From positions 1 through 42,544 of the forward strand of contig JAJXWT010000005.1 in NCBI GenBank assembly GCA_021781475.1: DNA of 42,544 bases, written 5' to 3'. This DNA is from a bacterium (GTDB taxonomy: Bacteria > Patescibacteriota > Saccharimonadia > Saccharimonadales > Saccharimonadaceae). The notes beneath the pieces are model-generated. The model saw only the letters and a program-made list of their open reading frames with translations, ran no database searches and was not told the origin of the DNA. The position numbers and the translations under genes are program-made. Within the stretch, counting starts at the first letter, position 1. Each line of letters begins with the position of its first letter. Shown here piece by piece: positions 25,532-33,818 of the stretch.

Positions 25532-25537
25532 TATAGT
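25532..25537 (+). promoter_or_regulatory. Possible -10 of rpsJ
   Basis: TATAGT about 100 nt before rpsJ; no convincing -35, so weak. Confidence 0.35.
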
Positions 25538-25637
25538 TTACAGGTATTATTAATCGCACCGATAACTCGGCTGCACGTAAGCTAAAAGATACGGTTTGCG
25601 GCGAGGTTACGGGGCAAAAAACAAGGAGTTTTTACTT

Positions 25638-25964
25638 ATGGTAGACGCCAAAGCAGACCAAGGCCTTAAAATTCGTATCCGCTTAAAGGCATACGACCAC
25701 AAGGTTATTGACCAATCAGCAAAACAAATCGTGGACACCGCGCTCCGCACCGGCGCAAGTGTTGCCGGCCCAGTGCCGCTACCCACACGCCGCAGCACCT
25801 ACACGGTCGTTAAAAGCCCGCACGTATATAAAATGGGCGGTGAGGCCTTTGAAATGCGCGTACACAAGCGCCTGATTGATATTACCAACGCCACACCTAA
25901 GACTATCGACAGCCTGCAAAACCTCAGCCTGCCTGCTGGTGTTGACGCTGAAATCCGTATGTAA
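25638..25964 (+). CDS. rpsJ: 30S ribosomal protein S10
   Basis: A 108-aa protein of the 30S head, also NusE in transcription antitermination. Seen: [18 protein letters not shown] (about residues 11-28) and the loop GPVPLPTRR (about 44-52), both family hallmarks. ATG 25638 is chosen because AAGGAG lies 9 nt before it and the family begins a few residues ahead of IRIRL; the open frame upstream lacks such support. Normally rpsJ heads the S10 operon, but here a strong terminator follows at once and two minus-strand genes separate it from rplC. Confidence 0.96.
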   Translation: MVDAKADQGLKIRIRLKAYDHKVIDQSAKQIVDTALRTGASVAGPVPLPTRRSTYTVVKSPHVYKMGGEAFEMRVHKRLIDITNATPKTIDSLQNLSLPAGVDAEIRM

Positions 25965-25980
25965 TAAAAGTACGCTCTAC

Positions 25981-26015
25981 AAAAATTACCCCGCTATATA
26001 TGCGGGGTAATTTTT
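25981..26015. terminator. Strong bidirectional terminator after rpsJ
   Basis: A perfect 14-bp stem (25981-25994 with 26002-26015) with a 7-nt A/T loop and flanking A and T tracts. It serves rpsJ and the convergent 113-aa gene at 26029. Confidence 0.93.
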
Positions 26016-26028
26016 GTAGTGGCGCGCT

Positions 26029-26370
26029 TTACTTTTTCTTAGCTGGCACGACAACAGCGCTGCTGCTGGCGTTGTGTGCATCAATTTGATCATAAAGACG
26101 CTGAACCTTGTCGTCGATAGTAATAACCCATATGCCAATCGCTAGTACAATAAAACACAAAATTGCCCAGTAAATTGTTTGGTCGGTGACACGGAGGCTA
26201 AAAAAGTTTTCGTTCCTACTCCTTTTGAGAGTTTTGTAAGTGCCGCCCGAAGGGAGCTCCCAAGAGCTTGCTGCCTTTTTTGAGCGAACGGTCGTTGCGC
26301 GCTTTGTAGGTGCCTTAGCGGTGTGCGTTTTTGCAGCTGATTTTTTAGACGTGGATTTGCTTGTTGCCAT
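26029..26370 (-). CDS. Membrane-anchored protein with a histone H1-like Lys/Ala/Thr tail, 113 aa
   Basis: The first 36 or so residues are almost only Lys, Ala, Ser, Thr and Arg (KSTSKKSAAK, KAPTKRATT), like histone H1 or AlgP tails. After a short linker comes a single hydrophobic helix (about residues 67-84), then a short hydrophilic end with KKK. It could be a small membrane protein whose basic cytoplasmic tail binds nucleic acid or ribosomes, but that is inference. AGGGGG lies about 4 nt before ATG. It is one of two minus-strand genes inserted between rpsJ and rplC. Confidence 0.65.
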   Translation of the reverse strand: MATSKSTSKKSAAKTHTAKAPTKRATTVRSKKAASSWELPSGGTYKTLKRSRNENFFSLRVTDQTIYWAILCFIVLAIGIWVITIDDKVQRLYDQIDAHNASSSAVVVPAKKK

Positions 26371-26441
26371 GTTCCCCCTAATTGTTTGGTTACATTATGG
26401 CAAACTACGCGCAGTATGGCAAGGGGGCAAATACGCAAAGC

Positions 26442-26503
26442 GCCCGCACATAGTAGCCGGGCGCCCTGCGTATTACTGCGGGCACCGCACGGCTTGTGCG
26501 GGC
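26442..26503 (-). terminator. Large stem-loop after the 113-aa gene at 26517
   Basis: A perfect 9-bp outer stem (26442-26450 with 26495-26503) encloses a G+C-rich imperfect inner stem. It lies just downstream of the minus-strand stop; the T-run is weak, so the termination role is uncertain. Confidence 0.5.
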
Positions 26504-26516
26504 TTATTGAAGGGTT

Positions 26517-26858
26517 TCAGGGAACGAATGCTGTAATTGGTGCCTGAGTCTCGTGTTTATTGGACTCGCTACGCTCTGTGACAGTCCAGCCAAGGACCTC
26601 AGCAATAGACTTTCGGCAGTAGAGCTGAAACTCCCTGCGATCCGGCGGGTTGATGACCATCAGCATTGACGCGTCCTGCCCCTGGAAGCTTATCGAAGCG
26701 CGAGGAAAGTGTGCGCCAACTTGGTCACGCACTTTACGCATCTCTGATCCGGTGAGCGGCCTCCAGCCAACGCTATCGCCTGCATTGACACGGAGCTCGA
26801 CATACCAGACATCAAGGTTCAGGCCAGCCGTCCGTATCTCATCTGAAATGTGCAACAT
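26517..26858 (-). CDS. Hypothetical protein, 113 aa
   Basis: Not recognised. The sequence suggests an alpha/beta fold with strands LDVWYVELRV (about residues 14-23), ASISFQG and MLMVINP, a helix around SEMRKVRDQVG, and a disordered C-terminus. AAGGAG lies 8 nt before ATG. It ends in UGA. Together with the gene at 26029 it occupies the gap between rpsJ and rplC, reading against both. No function is proposed. Confidence 0.65.
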   Translation of the reverse strand: MLHISDEIRTAGLNLDVWYVELRVNAGDSVGWRPLTGSEMRKVRDQVGAHFPRASISFQGQDASMLMVINPPDRREFQLYCRKSIAEVLGWTVTERSESNKHETQAPITAFVP

Positions 26859-26985
26859 GGCTGCTTCTCCTTAGTGAAACATCAGCGCGGAACCCCTCCA
26901 TCGCTTACCACACCGCCAGTATAGCACTTACGGTATCACCGTCAACAGCTCGGTGGCTACCGCCCCTGCACGAATCGCTAAACTG

Positions 26986-27014
26986 TTGACATCTGTCGCG
27001 TTTTTTGCTAAGAT
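26986..27014 (+). promoter_or_regulatory. Promoter of the rplC-rplO operon
   Basis: TTGACA (26986-26991), 17 nt, TAAGAT (27009-27014); leader of about 100 nt. Confidence 0.8.
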
Positions 27015-27025
27015 AGCTCGGTAAC

Positions 27026-27039
27026 TTATTACGTAATAA
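27026..27039 (+). promoter_or_regulatory. Perfect 14-bp palindrome at the start of the rplC leader
   Basis: TTATTACGTAATAA begins a few nucleotides after the predicted transcription start. It could be a DNA operator or a short RNA stem. Confidence 0.5.
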
Positions 27040-27121
27040 CAACTTGTTCCTGAGTGAATTGGTAAGTCTGATCCCAGATACTGCCGGCCACCGGGGATTT
27101 TAAATGGGAGCAAAGAGGGCA

Positions 27122-27745
27122 ATGAAAGCACTTCTCGGTACCAAAATTGGTATGACCCAAATCATCGGCGAGGATGGTGTTGCAGTTCCTGTAACACTTA
27201 TTCAAGCCGGCCCTTGCACCGTGACTCAGGTCAAAACTGTCGCTAGCGACGGTTACAACGCGGTGCAGGTGGCATATGGTGAGGGTAAGAACCTGAGCAA
27301 GGCCGTGGCTGGTCATGTCAAACCAGCCGGTGTAACCCCTAAGGAAATTAGGGAATTTCGTGTCGACGAACTTGGTGAAATCAAGGTCGGCGATACATGG
27401 GACGTTACTGAGTTCGAACTCGGTGACGCAATCGACGCAACAGGTATCAGCAAAGGTAAAGGCTTTGCGGGCACCATTAAGCGCCACAACTTTATGCGCC
27501 ACCGCAAATCACACGGTGGTAAAGGCAATACACGCAAACCCGGTTCTATTGGTAGCATGTACCCACAAAAAATCTTTAAGGGCAAGCGTATGGCCGGCCA
27601 TATGGGGAACGAGCAGGTGACTGTTCGCAACCTACAGGTTGCCTACGTAAGTGCCGCCGACAACCTTATTGGTGTCAAAGGCGCGGTGCCAGGCCCCAAA
27701 AAGGGCTTGATTGTCCTTGATATAACAACGAAAGGAGCTAAGTAA
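27122..27745 (+). CDS. rplC: 50S ribosomal protein L3
   Basis: A 207-aa early-assembly protein near the peptidyl transferase centre. The family start MKALLGTKIGMTQ and the central loop region KPGSIGSMYP and FKGKRMAGHMG (about residues 139-165) are clear. ATG 27122 matches the family N-terminus, but GAGGG is only 2 nt away; the in-frame ATG 27104 has better spacing to GGGG and would add six residues, so the start is uncertain. It heads a 19-gene operon and shares TAATG with rplD. Confidence 0.95.
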   Translation: MKALLGTKIGMTQIIGEDGVAVPVTLIQAGPCTVTQVKTVASDGYNAVQVAYGEGKNLSKAVAGHVKPAGVTPKEIREFRVDELGEIKVGDTWDVTEFELGDAIDATGISKGKGFAGTIKRHNFMRHRKSHGGKGNTRKPGSIGSMYPQKIFKGKRMAGHMGNEQVTVRNLQVAYVSAADNLIGVKGAVPGPKKGLIVLDITTKGAK

Positions 27746-28359
27746 TGGCTGAATCAACCACGCCAGCAAAAGCTGCCTTGCCGAAAGAAGTGTTTGGTGT
27801 TGATGTGCCGAACCACGAGCTGCTAAAACTCGCCTACAACGCGTTTTTGGCCAATGCCCGTACGGCAAGCGCTACCACTAAAACCCGCGGCGAAGTCCGT
27901 GGTGGTGGTAAAAAACCATGGAAGCAAAAGGGGACAGGCCGCGCACGCTTTGGCAGTAGCCGCAACCCGATTTGGCGCCATGGTGGTATCGTTTTTGGGC
28001 CTTTGGGCAACGAAAACTACAAATTGCACATTAGTACAAACGCAAAACGCGTTGCTGTCCGCCAGGCCTTAACACTGGCAAACAAGGCAAAAAAGATTGA
28101 GGTCCAAGATATTGCGACAACTGGCAAGACAGCCGAAGTTGCAAAGTTCCTTAAAGACAACAAAATTGATACCGCCAAGGTATTGCTGGTTGTCGACAAA
28201 AAAACGCCCGAGCTCATGCGCGCAACAAACAACATTGAAAAGACCCTCGTTGTGAGCGCAAAGTACTTGAGCGTGTACTACATCTTAAACGCTGATAAAA
28301 TTGTGCTCACTCCAAAAGCACTTGAAAGCGTGAAGGAATGGCTAGGGGGTAACAAATAA
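27745..28359 (+). CDS. rplD: 50S ribosomal protein L4
   Basis: A 204-aa protein lining the exit tunnel. The extended loop TKTRGEVRGGGKKPWKQKG (about residues 48-66) and GRARFGSSRNPIWRHGG are typical. In enterobacteria L4 represses its own operon through the S10 leader; here the leader belongs to rplC, so such control would have to act there. It overlaps both neighbours by one base (TAATG), with AAAGGAG inside the end of rplC. Confidence 0.97.
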   Translation: MAESTTPAKAALPKEVFGVDVPNHELLKLAYNAFLANARTASATTKTRGEVRGGGKKPWKQKGTGRARFGSSRNPIWRHGGIVFGPLGNENYKLHISTNAKRVAVRQALTLANKAKKIEVQDIATTGKTAEVAKFLKDNKIDTAKVLLVVDKKTPELMRATNNIEKTLVVSAKYLSVYYILNADKIVLTPKALESVKEWLGGNK

Positions 28360-28679
28360 TGAAACTGATTCATATCCACCCACGTGCCACCGAAAAAGCC
28401 TACCGTGTCCTGACGGCACAAAACACCTACGTGTTTAACGTGCCGCTTGGCGTTAATAAAGACGAAATTGCCCAGGCTGTCGAAGCGCAGTACGATGGCA
28501 CAAAAGTGGCGAAAGTCACTACCGTTGTGCAAAGCGGCAAAGCCGTGCGTTTTAACCGCGGCAAACGTAGTCAACCCGGTACCACACACCGCCAAGACAC
28601 CAAAAAGGCATACGTTCGCCTTAGCGAAGGTAAAATCCGCGTATTTGATACCGAAGAGCAAAAAGAGGAGACAAAGTAA
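28359..28679 (+). CDS. rplW: 50S ribosomal protein L23
   Basis: A 106-aa tunnel-exit protein that docks trigger factor (tig is at 4067) and SRP. Seen: HPRATEKAYRVL-type N-terminus, the NTYVFNVPLGVNKDEI strand-helix (about residues 22-37) and the basic loop RFNRGKRSQPG. The acidic C-terminal end EEQKEETK is short. TAATG overlaps join it to rplD and rplB. Confidence 0.96.
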   Translation: MKLIHIHPRATEKAYRVLTAQNTYVFNVPLGVNKDEIAQAVEAQYDGTKVAKVTTVVQSGKAVRFNRGKRSQPGTTHRQDTKKAYVRLSEGKIRVFDTEEQKEETK

Positions 28680-29515
28680 TGGCTATTAAAGCTTACAACC
28701 CAACCACCCCTGCTCGTCGCGGTATGACCACCCAAGACTTAAGTGACGTCACAACCCGCAAACCGCTCAAAAGCTTGATTAAAAGCAAAAAAATGAGCAG
28801 CGGTCGCAACAACCAAGGCAAAATCACCACTCGCCACCGCGGTGGTGGTGTGCGCCGCCACTACCGTTTGCTTGACCACGGCATTGCCGCCGGCCTGACG
28901 CTGACAATCGAGGAAATCGAATACGATCCAAACCGTAGTGCTCGCATTGCCCGCGTAAAAGACCAGCATGGCTTATACCACTACATTTTGGCTGATACCA
29001 ACATGCAAAAAGGCGCTGTTATTAAAACTGGTGCCAATGCACCTGTTGAAACAAGCAACCGCATGCCACTCAGCCAAATCCCAGTTGGTAGTCAAATCTA
29101 TGGCATTGAAATCAACCCGGGCAAGGGCGGCCAAATGGTTCGCGCCGCCGGTACCAAAGCCCAGTTGATGGCCAAAGAAAACGATTACGCAATGGTGCGC
29201 ATGCCAAGCGGCGAAGTCCGCAAATTCCGTTTAGAGTGTGAAGCCACAATTGGTGTTGTCGGTAACGTGCAGCACCAAAACGTCAAACTAGGGAGCGCAG
29301 GCCGCCGCCGCCGCATGGGCTGGCGCCCAAGCGTGCATGGTAAAGCCATGAACCCTGTTGACCACCCAATGGGTGGTGGTGAAGGTAAGACCGGTCCTGG
29401 CCGCAACCCGAAGACACCTTGGGGTAAGCCGGCACTTGGCTACAAAACTCGCACTCGCAAGTCAACCAACAAGATGATCGTGCGCAGCAGGCACGAAGCT
29501 AAGAGGAAGAGGTAA
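28679..29515 (+). CDS. rplB: 50S ribosomal protein L2
   Basis: A 278-aa protein essential for subunit joining and peptidyl transferase assembly. The conserved NPVDHPMGGGEGKTGPG block (about residues 225-241), with its functionally important histidine, is intact, as are GRNNQGKITTRHRGGG (about 43-58) and SAGRRRRMGWRP. It has one cysteine. AGGAG lies just before the ATG within the rplW end; rpsS follows after 3 nt. Confidence 0.97.
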   Translation: MAIKAYNPTTPARRGMTTQDLSDVTTRKPLKSLIKSKKMSSGRNNQGKITTRHRGGGVRRHYRLLDHGIAAGLTLTIEEIEYDPNRSARIARVKDQHGLYHYILADTNMQKGAVIKTGANAPVETSNRMPLSQIPVGSQIYGIEINPGKGGQMVRAAGTKAQLMAKENDYAMVRMPSGEVRKFRLECEATIGVVGNVQHQNVKLGSAGRRRRMGWRPSVHGKAMNPVDHPMGGGEGKTGPGRNPKTPWGKPALGYKTRTRKSTNKMIVRSRHEAKRKR

Positions 29516-29518
29516 TAT

Positions 29519-29785
29519 ATGAGTCGATCACTCAAAAAAGGCCCATTCGTTGACGCGAAGCTTGCCAAAAAAGTGGCGGCTTTAGGCCTCGACGACCGCA
29601 CGGTTCTGAAAACCTGGGCCCGCAGCAGCACAATAACGCCAGAAATGGTGAGCCGTACAATTGCGGTATACAACGGTAAAGTGCACGTACCGGTGCTTGT
29701 TTCGGAAAACATGGTAGGCCACAAACTCGGTGAGTTTAGTCCAACCCGCAAGTTCCGCAAGCACGGTGGTAAGGAGAAAAAGTAA
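29519..29785 (+). CDS. rpsS: 30S ribosomal protein S19
   Basis: An 88-aa protein of the 30S head that contacts S13. It has the classic start [12 protein letters not shown], the [12 protein letters not shown] segment (about residues 34-45) and the C-terminal [27 protein letters not shown] lies before ATG. Overlaps rplV by one base. Confidence 0.97.
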   Translation: MSRSLKKGPFVDAKLAKKVAALGLDDRTVLKTWARSSTITPEMVSRTIAVYNGKVHVPVLVSENMVGHKLGEFSPTRKFRKHGGKEKK

Positions 29786-30186
29786 TGGCCGAAGTTTTCA
29801 CCGTTCGTGCGTTTATCAAGGGCGTTGACCTAACGCCACGCAAAGTAAAGATTGTTGCCGATTTAGTGCGCAATCGCACTGTGGCCGACGCCATTGTCAT
29901 TTTGGAACACACCCCACGCCGTAGCGCCTTGGCCGTTAAAAAAGCCATTCAAAGCGCCGCAGCAAATGCCACCAATAACCATGGGCTTGACGCTAAGACC
30001 TTGCACATTAGCAAGCTAAGCGTTACTGCTGGCCCGCGTTTGCGCCGCTTTAAGCCGCACATGCGTGGCATTGCATTGCCATTTGAAAAGAAAAGCAGCC
30101 ACATTTTAGTTGAAGTCAGTGGCGCAGTTAAAGCTAAAAAGAAACCAGCCGTAGTAGCTGAAACTAACAAAGAGGAGACGAAGTAA
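29785..30186 (+). CDS. rplV: 50S ribosomal protein L22
   Basis: A 133-aa protein whose beta-hairpin lines the exit tunnel. Seen: DLTPRKVKIVADLVRNRTV-type N-terminal helix (about residues 15-33), ALAVKKAIQSAAANATNNHG (about 48-67) and the hairpin with GPRLRRFKPHMRGIA (about 88-102). A Lys/Ala/Glu-rich tail of about 20 residues extends the end. One-base overlaps with rpsS and rpsC. Confidence 0.97.
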   Translation: MAEVFTVRAFIKGVDLTPRKVKIVADLVRNRTVADAIVILEHTPRRSALAVKKAIQSAAANATNNHGLDAKTLHISKLSVTAGPRLRRFKPHMRGIALPFEKKSSHILVEVSGAVKAKKKPAVVAETNKEETK

Positions 30187-30827
30187 TGGGACAGAAAGTT
30201 AACCCTATTAGCTTCCGCCTTCAGGTCAATAAAGACTGGAGCTCACGTTGGTTTGCTGGCAAAAAAGACTTTGCCAAGTGGCTCGCCGAAGATGGAAAGA
30301 TTCGCGCGCTGATTGAAAAGAAGTTTGAAAGCCGCCCAACCATCGCCCGTGTCGAAATCGAGCGTAGCGCAAACCTTATCACCATAACCATCCACACTGC
30401 CAAAGCTGGCGTCGTGATTGGCCGTGGCGGTGCTGGTATTACCGACCTGAAAAAGGAAGTGGAACGCATTGCAAGTTTACCGGTGCGCATTAACGTCGAA
30501 GAAGTCCGCCGCCCAGAGCTAACCGCAAAATTGGTTGCCGAAAACATCGCCCGCCAATTGGAGCGCCGCGCAAACTTTCGCCGTGCCGCAAAAATGGCGT
30601 TGCAAAACACCATGAACGCTGGCGCAAAGGGTGTTCGTATCCAGGTCGCCGGTCGTTTGAACGGTGCAGAAATGTCACGCCGCGAAAAGTTCAGCGACGG
30701 CAGCGTGCCGTTGCACACAATCCGCGCTGATATCGACTTTTACACTGCCCGCGCACAGGGTCCAAACGGCACCGGTATTATTGGTGTGAAAGTTTGGATC
30801 TACAAAGGCGAAAGGAGTGAACGGTAA
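30186..30827 (+). CDS. rpsC: 30S ribosomal protein S3
   Basis: A 213-aa protein at the mRNA entry channel. It starts [12 protein letters not shown], has a type II KH domain with the [11 protein letters not shown] loop (about residues 76-86) and a C-terminal domain with [12 protein letters not shown] and the helicase-related basic residues. The length is typical for compact versions. One-base overlaps with rplV and rplP. Confidence 0.97.
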   Translation: MGQKVNPISFRLQVNKDWSSRWFAGKKDFAKWLAEDGKIRALIEKKFESRPTIARVEIERSANLITITIHTAKAGVVIGRGGAGITDLKKEVERIASLPVRINVEEVRRPELTAKLVAENIARQLERRANFRRAAKMALQNTMNAGAKGVRIQVAGRLNGAEMSRREKFSDGSVPLHTIRADIDFYTARAQGPNGTGIIGVKVWIYKGERSER

Positions 30828-31240
30828 TGTTACTACCTAACAAAGTACCTCACCGCAAAGTCCGTATTGGCAAGAACGAGGGCATTGCAACCCGCGGCCA
30901 CTATGTCGCATTTGGTGATTATGGCCTGCAAAGCCTCGACAACGAGCGCATTACGAGCCGCCAAATTGAATCAGCCCGCCAGGCAATGACCCGCTACATT
31001 AAACGTGGTGGTAAAATCTGGATTCGCATCTTTCCGCACACCCCTGTTACCCGTAAGGCACTTGGCCTCAAAATGGGTGGTGGTAAAGGCAACCCTGAAT
31101 TCTTTGTTGCCAAGGTAAAAAGTGGCACCGTTTTGTTCGAAATGAAAGGTGTCACCGAGGATATCGCCCGCGAAGCAATGCGCCTCGCCGGCCACAAACT
31201 CCCTGTTAAAACCCGTTTTGTAAAAAGGAATGAGGCGTAA
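30827..31240 (+). CDS. rplP: 50S ribosomal protein L16
   Basis: A 137-aa protein next to the A site and central protuberance. Seen: [16 protein letters not shown] start, [17 protein letters not shown] (about residues 62-78), [17 protein letters not shown] (about 84-100). GAAAGGAG lies before the ATG within the end of rpsC. rpmC follows after 2 nt. Confidence 0.97.
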   Translation: MLLPNKVPHRKVRIGKNEGIATRGHYVAFGDYGLQSLDNERITSRQIESARQAMTRYIKRGGKIWIRIFPHTPVTRKALGLKMGGGKGNPEFFVAKVKSGTVLFEMKGVTEDIAREAMRLAGHKLPVKTRFVKRNEA

Positions 31241-31242
31241 CC

Positions 31243-31509
31243 ATGGCAGCACCAAAGAAAGCAGAGATCAAAAAGACAGCAAAGGCACCAGCTAAAAAGC
31301 TGGATAAAAAGGTCAATTACCGCGATATGAGCGCCAAAGACCTGCAGGCTGCACTGGCTGAAAAGACTCGTGACCTGCTCGACAGCACGCGTTCATTGCG
31401 CGCGAACGAGCTCGTGAACCCACGCGTTCTCCAGGCTACCCGTAAAGAAATCGCCCGCGTCCACACTGCTATCCGAGCAGCCGAAGCGGCACAAAAGGAG
31501 AGTAAATAA
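31243..31509 (+). CDS. rpmC: 50S ribosomal protein L29, with a basic N-terminal extension
   Basis: An 88-aa form of a protein usually about 65 aa. The first 25 or so residues are Lys/Ala-rich (KKAEIKKTAKAPAKK); the two-helix core follows from DMSAKDLQAALAEKTRDL (about residues 29-46) to the ARVHTAI helix. L29 sits at the tunnel exit beside L23. The extension resembles the basic tails on other ribosomal proteins here. rpsQ starts 1 nt after the stop. Confidence 0.92.
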   Translation: MAAPKKAEIKKTAKAPAKKLDKKVNYRDMSAKDLQAALAEKTRDLLDSTRSLRANELVNPRVLQATRKEIARVHTAIRAAEAAQKESK

Positions 31510-31510
31510 T

Positions 31511-31837
31511 ATGGCTAAGACATTGATTGGTACAGTCGCTTCGGATGTGGCTGACAAAACTATTACCGTCACTGTGACTAGTCGTGAGACTCACCCGGTT
31601 TATGGTAAACAATACACCGTTAACCGCAGCTATGCCGCTCACGATGAAAACAATGACGCGAAAAAGGGCGACCTTGTTCGTATCGTCGAAACACGCCCAA
31701 TTTCAAAGCGCAAATCATTCAAGCTTGACGAAATCGTTCGCCGTTCAGTCGGCAGCATCGAACTAAAAGAAGATGTCAACGAAGCGGTTGCGGACAAGAT
31801 TGATCACGACCATGACGAGGCAGGGGAGAACAAATAA
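31511..31837 (+). CDS. rpsQ: 30S ribosomal protein S17, with an acidic C-terminal tail
   Basis: A 108-aa protein against a usual 80-90. The OB-fold core includes [18 protein letters not shown] (about residues 5-22), the loop [19 protein letters not shown] and [18 protein letters not shown] (about 53-70). The last 25 residues are acidic with a His/Asp run ([11 protein letters not shown]). A one-base overlap joins it to rplN. Confidence 0.95.
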   Translation: MAKTLIGTVASDVADKTITVTVTSRETHPVYGKQYTVNRSYAAHDENNDAKKGDLVRIVETRPISKRKSFKLDEIVRRSVGSIELKEDVNEAVADKIDHDHDEAGENK

Positions 31838-32205
31838 TGATCCAGCAAGAATCCCGCCTAAAGGTTGCTGATAACAGCGGCGCAAAAGAGGTACTGTGCA
31901 TCCGTGTACTCGGCGGCACCCGCCGTCACTATGCGCGCGTTGGCGACCTTATTGTTGCAACCGTTAAGGATGCAAACCCAACCGGTAACGTTAAAAAGAA
32001 AACTGTCGTAAAAGCGGTTGTAGTACGCACCCGCGACCAAATCCGCCGCAAAGACGGCAGTACGATTTGTTTCGATGACAACGCGGTTGTCATTGTGAAC
32101 GACGACAAAACACCTAAGGCTACCCGCGTATTCGGCCCTGTGCCACGCGAGCTGCGCGACCTTGGCTACGCAAAGATTATCAGCCTTGCACCGGAGGTAC
32201 TCTAG
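31837..32205 (+). CDS. rplN: 50S ribosomal protein L14
   Basis: A 122-aa intersubunit-bridge protein. Start [27 protein letters not shown] and end [10 protein letters not shown] are diagnostic in parts; the [13 protein letters not shown] and [10 protein letters not shown] blocks are in place. It keeps two cysteines. rplX starts 1 nt after its TAG. Confidence 0.97.
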   Translation: MIQQESRLKVADNSGAKEVLCIRVLGGTRRHYARVGDLIVATVKDANPTGNVKKKTVVKAVVVRTRDQIRRKDGSTICFDDNAVVIVNDDKTPKATRVFGPVPRELRDLGYAKIISLAPEVL

Positions 32206-32206
32206 T

Positions 32207-32530
32207 ATGGCAAACCGTATCGTAAAAGGCGACCTTGTAAAAGTAATCGCCGGCAAAGACAAAGGAACAACAGGTAAAGTGCTTTCAGTATTGCCCAGCA
32301 AAAATGCGGCCCTTATTGAAGGTATCGGCACTGGCCACCGCCATGTCAAACCAAGCCAATTAAACCCACGTGGTGGCACCAAAGACATTCACACGCCAGT
32401 TGATCTTTCAAAGCTCGCCCTCGTCACCGACGAAAAGAGCGCAAAGACAAGCCGCATTGGTTTTGTCGCAACTGTCGAAGGTAAAAAAGCGCGTGTGGCG
32501 CGCCAACAAAATAATAAGGAGATTAAGTAA
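32207..32530 (+). CDS. rplX: 50S ribosomal protein L24
   Basis: A 107-aa protein that initiates large-subunit assembly. It has a KOW motif, VKGDLVKVIAGKDKGTTGKV (about residues 5-24). ATG 32207 is preferred over the upstream in-frame ATG because CGGAGG lies 9 nt before it and the family begins here. It overlaps rplE by one base. Confidence 0.96.
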   Translation: MANRIVKGDLVKVIAGKDKGTTGKVLSVLPSKNAALIEGIGTGHRHVKPSQLNPRGGTKDIHTPVDLSKLALVTDEKSAKTSRIGFVATVEGKKARVARQQNNKEIK

Positions 32531-33114
32531 TGGCACAAGCTATAAAAACAGCCGCCTACACTCCTCGCTTGAAAGCCTTGTACAACAACACGTACCGCAA
32601 GGAACTACAGGCCGAACTGAACCTAAGTAACATTAACGAAGTTCCAAGCCTTGAAAAAATTGTAGTGAGCGTAGGGATCGGCAAACAAAAAGACGACAAA
32701 CGTTTTTACGAAGCTGTAAAGAACACGCTGACAAAGATCACTGGCCAGGCAACTGTCGACCGCATGGCTAAAAAATCTATCGCAACCTTTAAAATCCGCG
32801 CCGGTCTAAACCGCGTTGGCATTAATGTCACGCTTCGTGGCGACAAAATGTACGAGTTCATGGACCGCTTGCTGAATATTTCGCTCCCACGCGTCCGCGA
32901 CTTTCACGGTGTTGGCGTTAAGTTCGACAAGGGTGGCAACTACAACCTTGGTATTACTGACCAGTCGATTTTTCCAGAATTAACATTCGAAGAAACGCAG
33001 ATTGTCCACGGTATGCAGGTAACGTTTGCTGTCAACAATGGCAACAAGGTTGCAACCAGTGCGTTGCTGACAAAGTTCGGTATGCCGTTTGAAAAAGAAG
33101 GAGGCAAACGCTAA
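32530..33114 (+). CDS. rplE: 50S ribosomal protein L5
   Basis: A 194-aa central-protuberance protein that binds 5S rRNA. Seen: [13 protein letters not shown] (about residues 39-51), LTKITGQ, and [15 protein letters not shown]-like [12 protein letters not shown] (about 97-108) with [10 protein letters not shown]. The length is slightly above the usual 180. TAATG overlaps join it to rplX and rpsN. Confidence 0.97.
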   Translation: MAQAIKTAAYTPRLKALYNNTYRKELQAELNLSNINEVPSLEKIVVSVGIGKQKDDKRFYEAVKNTLTKITGQATVDRMAKKSIATFKIRAGLNRVGINVTLRGDKMYEFMDRLLNISLPRVRDFHGVGVKFDKGGNYNLGITDQSIFPELTFEETQIVHGMQVTFAVNNGNKVATSALLTKFGMPFEKEGGKR

Positions 33115-33383
33115 TGGCTAAAAAGTCTATGATTGCTCGCGACGTAAAGCGCGACAAAATGATTGCAAAGTTTGCTGAAAAGCGCGCCCTTTTAAAGGCC
33201 GCCGGTGACCTCGAAGGCCTGCAAGCGCTGCCACTCAACAGCAGCCCAAGCCGCCACAAAAACCGCGACGCCATGGATGGCCGACCACGTGGTTTTATGC
33301 GCCGCTTTGGTATCAGCCGCATTAATTTCCGTGAAAAAGCAAGCAAGGGTGAAATCCCAGGCATAACTAAGAGCAGTTGGTAA
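33114..33383 (+). CDS. rpsN: 30S ribosomal protein S14, zinc-free type
   Basis: An 89-aa S14 of the cysteine-free class: no CxxC pairs, and the [20 protein letters not shown] segment (about residues 39-58) aligns with the zinc-independent E. coli form. The [10 protein letters not shown] block and the final KSSW are conserved. The overlap with rplE is one base. It fits the zinc-free L36 and RpoC of the same genome. Confidence 0.96.
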   Translation: MAKKSMIARDVKRDKMIAKFAEKRALLKAAGDLEGLQALPLNSSPSRHKNRDAMDGRPRGFMRRFGISRINFREKASKGEIPGITKSSW

Positions 33384-33398
33384 GGAAAGGAGAGACAT

Positions 33399-33800
33399 AT
33401 GAGTTTACAATCTACAGACCCAATCGCAGACCTCCTGACCCGTATCAGGAACGCCAATATGGTTGGCAAAACCGAAGTGCGCGTACCCACCAGCAAGCTT
33501 AAAAAAGTCGTTGCCGAGCAATTGGTTAAAAACAATTACCTCGCAGACGTTAAGTTAGAAGATGGCAAACCACGTGGCACATTAGTCGTCACGCTCGCCA
33601 AACCGGGCCAGAGTTGCCCGATTAACGAAATCGCCCGCATCAGCAAGCCTGGTCGTCGCGTGTACGTTGCGGCAACCGATATCCCTAAAGTCAAAAGCGG
33701 CCGTGGCTTAGTGCTTATTAGCACCAGCAAGGGTGTTATGACCGGCTACGAAGCGTTTAAGAACAAACTTGGTGGCGAACTGCTACTAAAGGTTTACTAG
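33399..33800 (+). CDS. rpsH: 30S ribosomal protein S8
   Basis: A 133-aa 16S-binding assembly protein. DPIADLLTRIRNA at the start and VLISTSKGVMTGYEA near the end are diagnostic. AAAGGAGAG lies 8 nt before ATG in the 15-nt gap after rpsN, one of few real gaps in this operon, so initiation is likely independent. S8 represses the spc operon in enterobacteria; a similar role is unknown here. Confidence 0.97.
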   Translation: MSLQSTDPIADLLTRIRNANMVGKTEVRVPTSKLKKVVAEQLVKNNYLADVKLEDGKPRGTLVVTLAKPGQSCPINEIARISKPGRRVYVAATDIPKVKSGRGLVLISTSKGVMTGYEAFKNKLGGELLLKVY

Positions 33801-33818
33801 TAAGAAAGGTAAAAAAGT

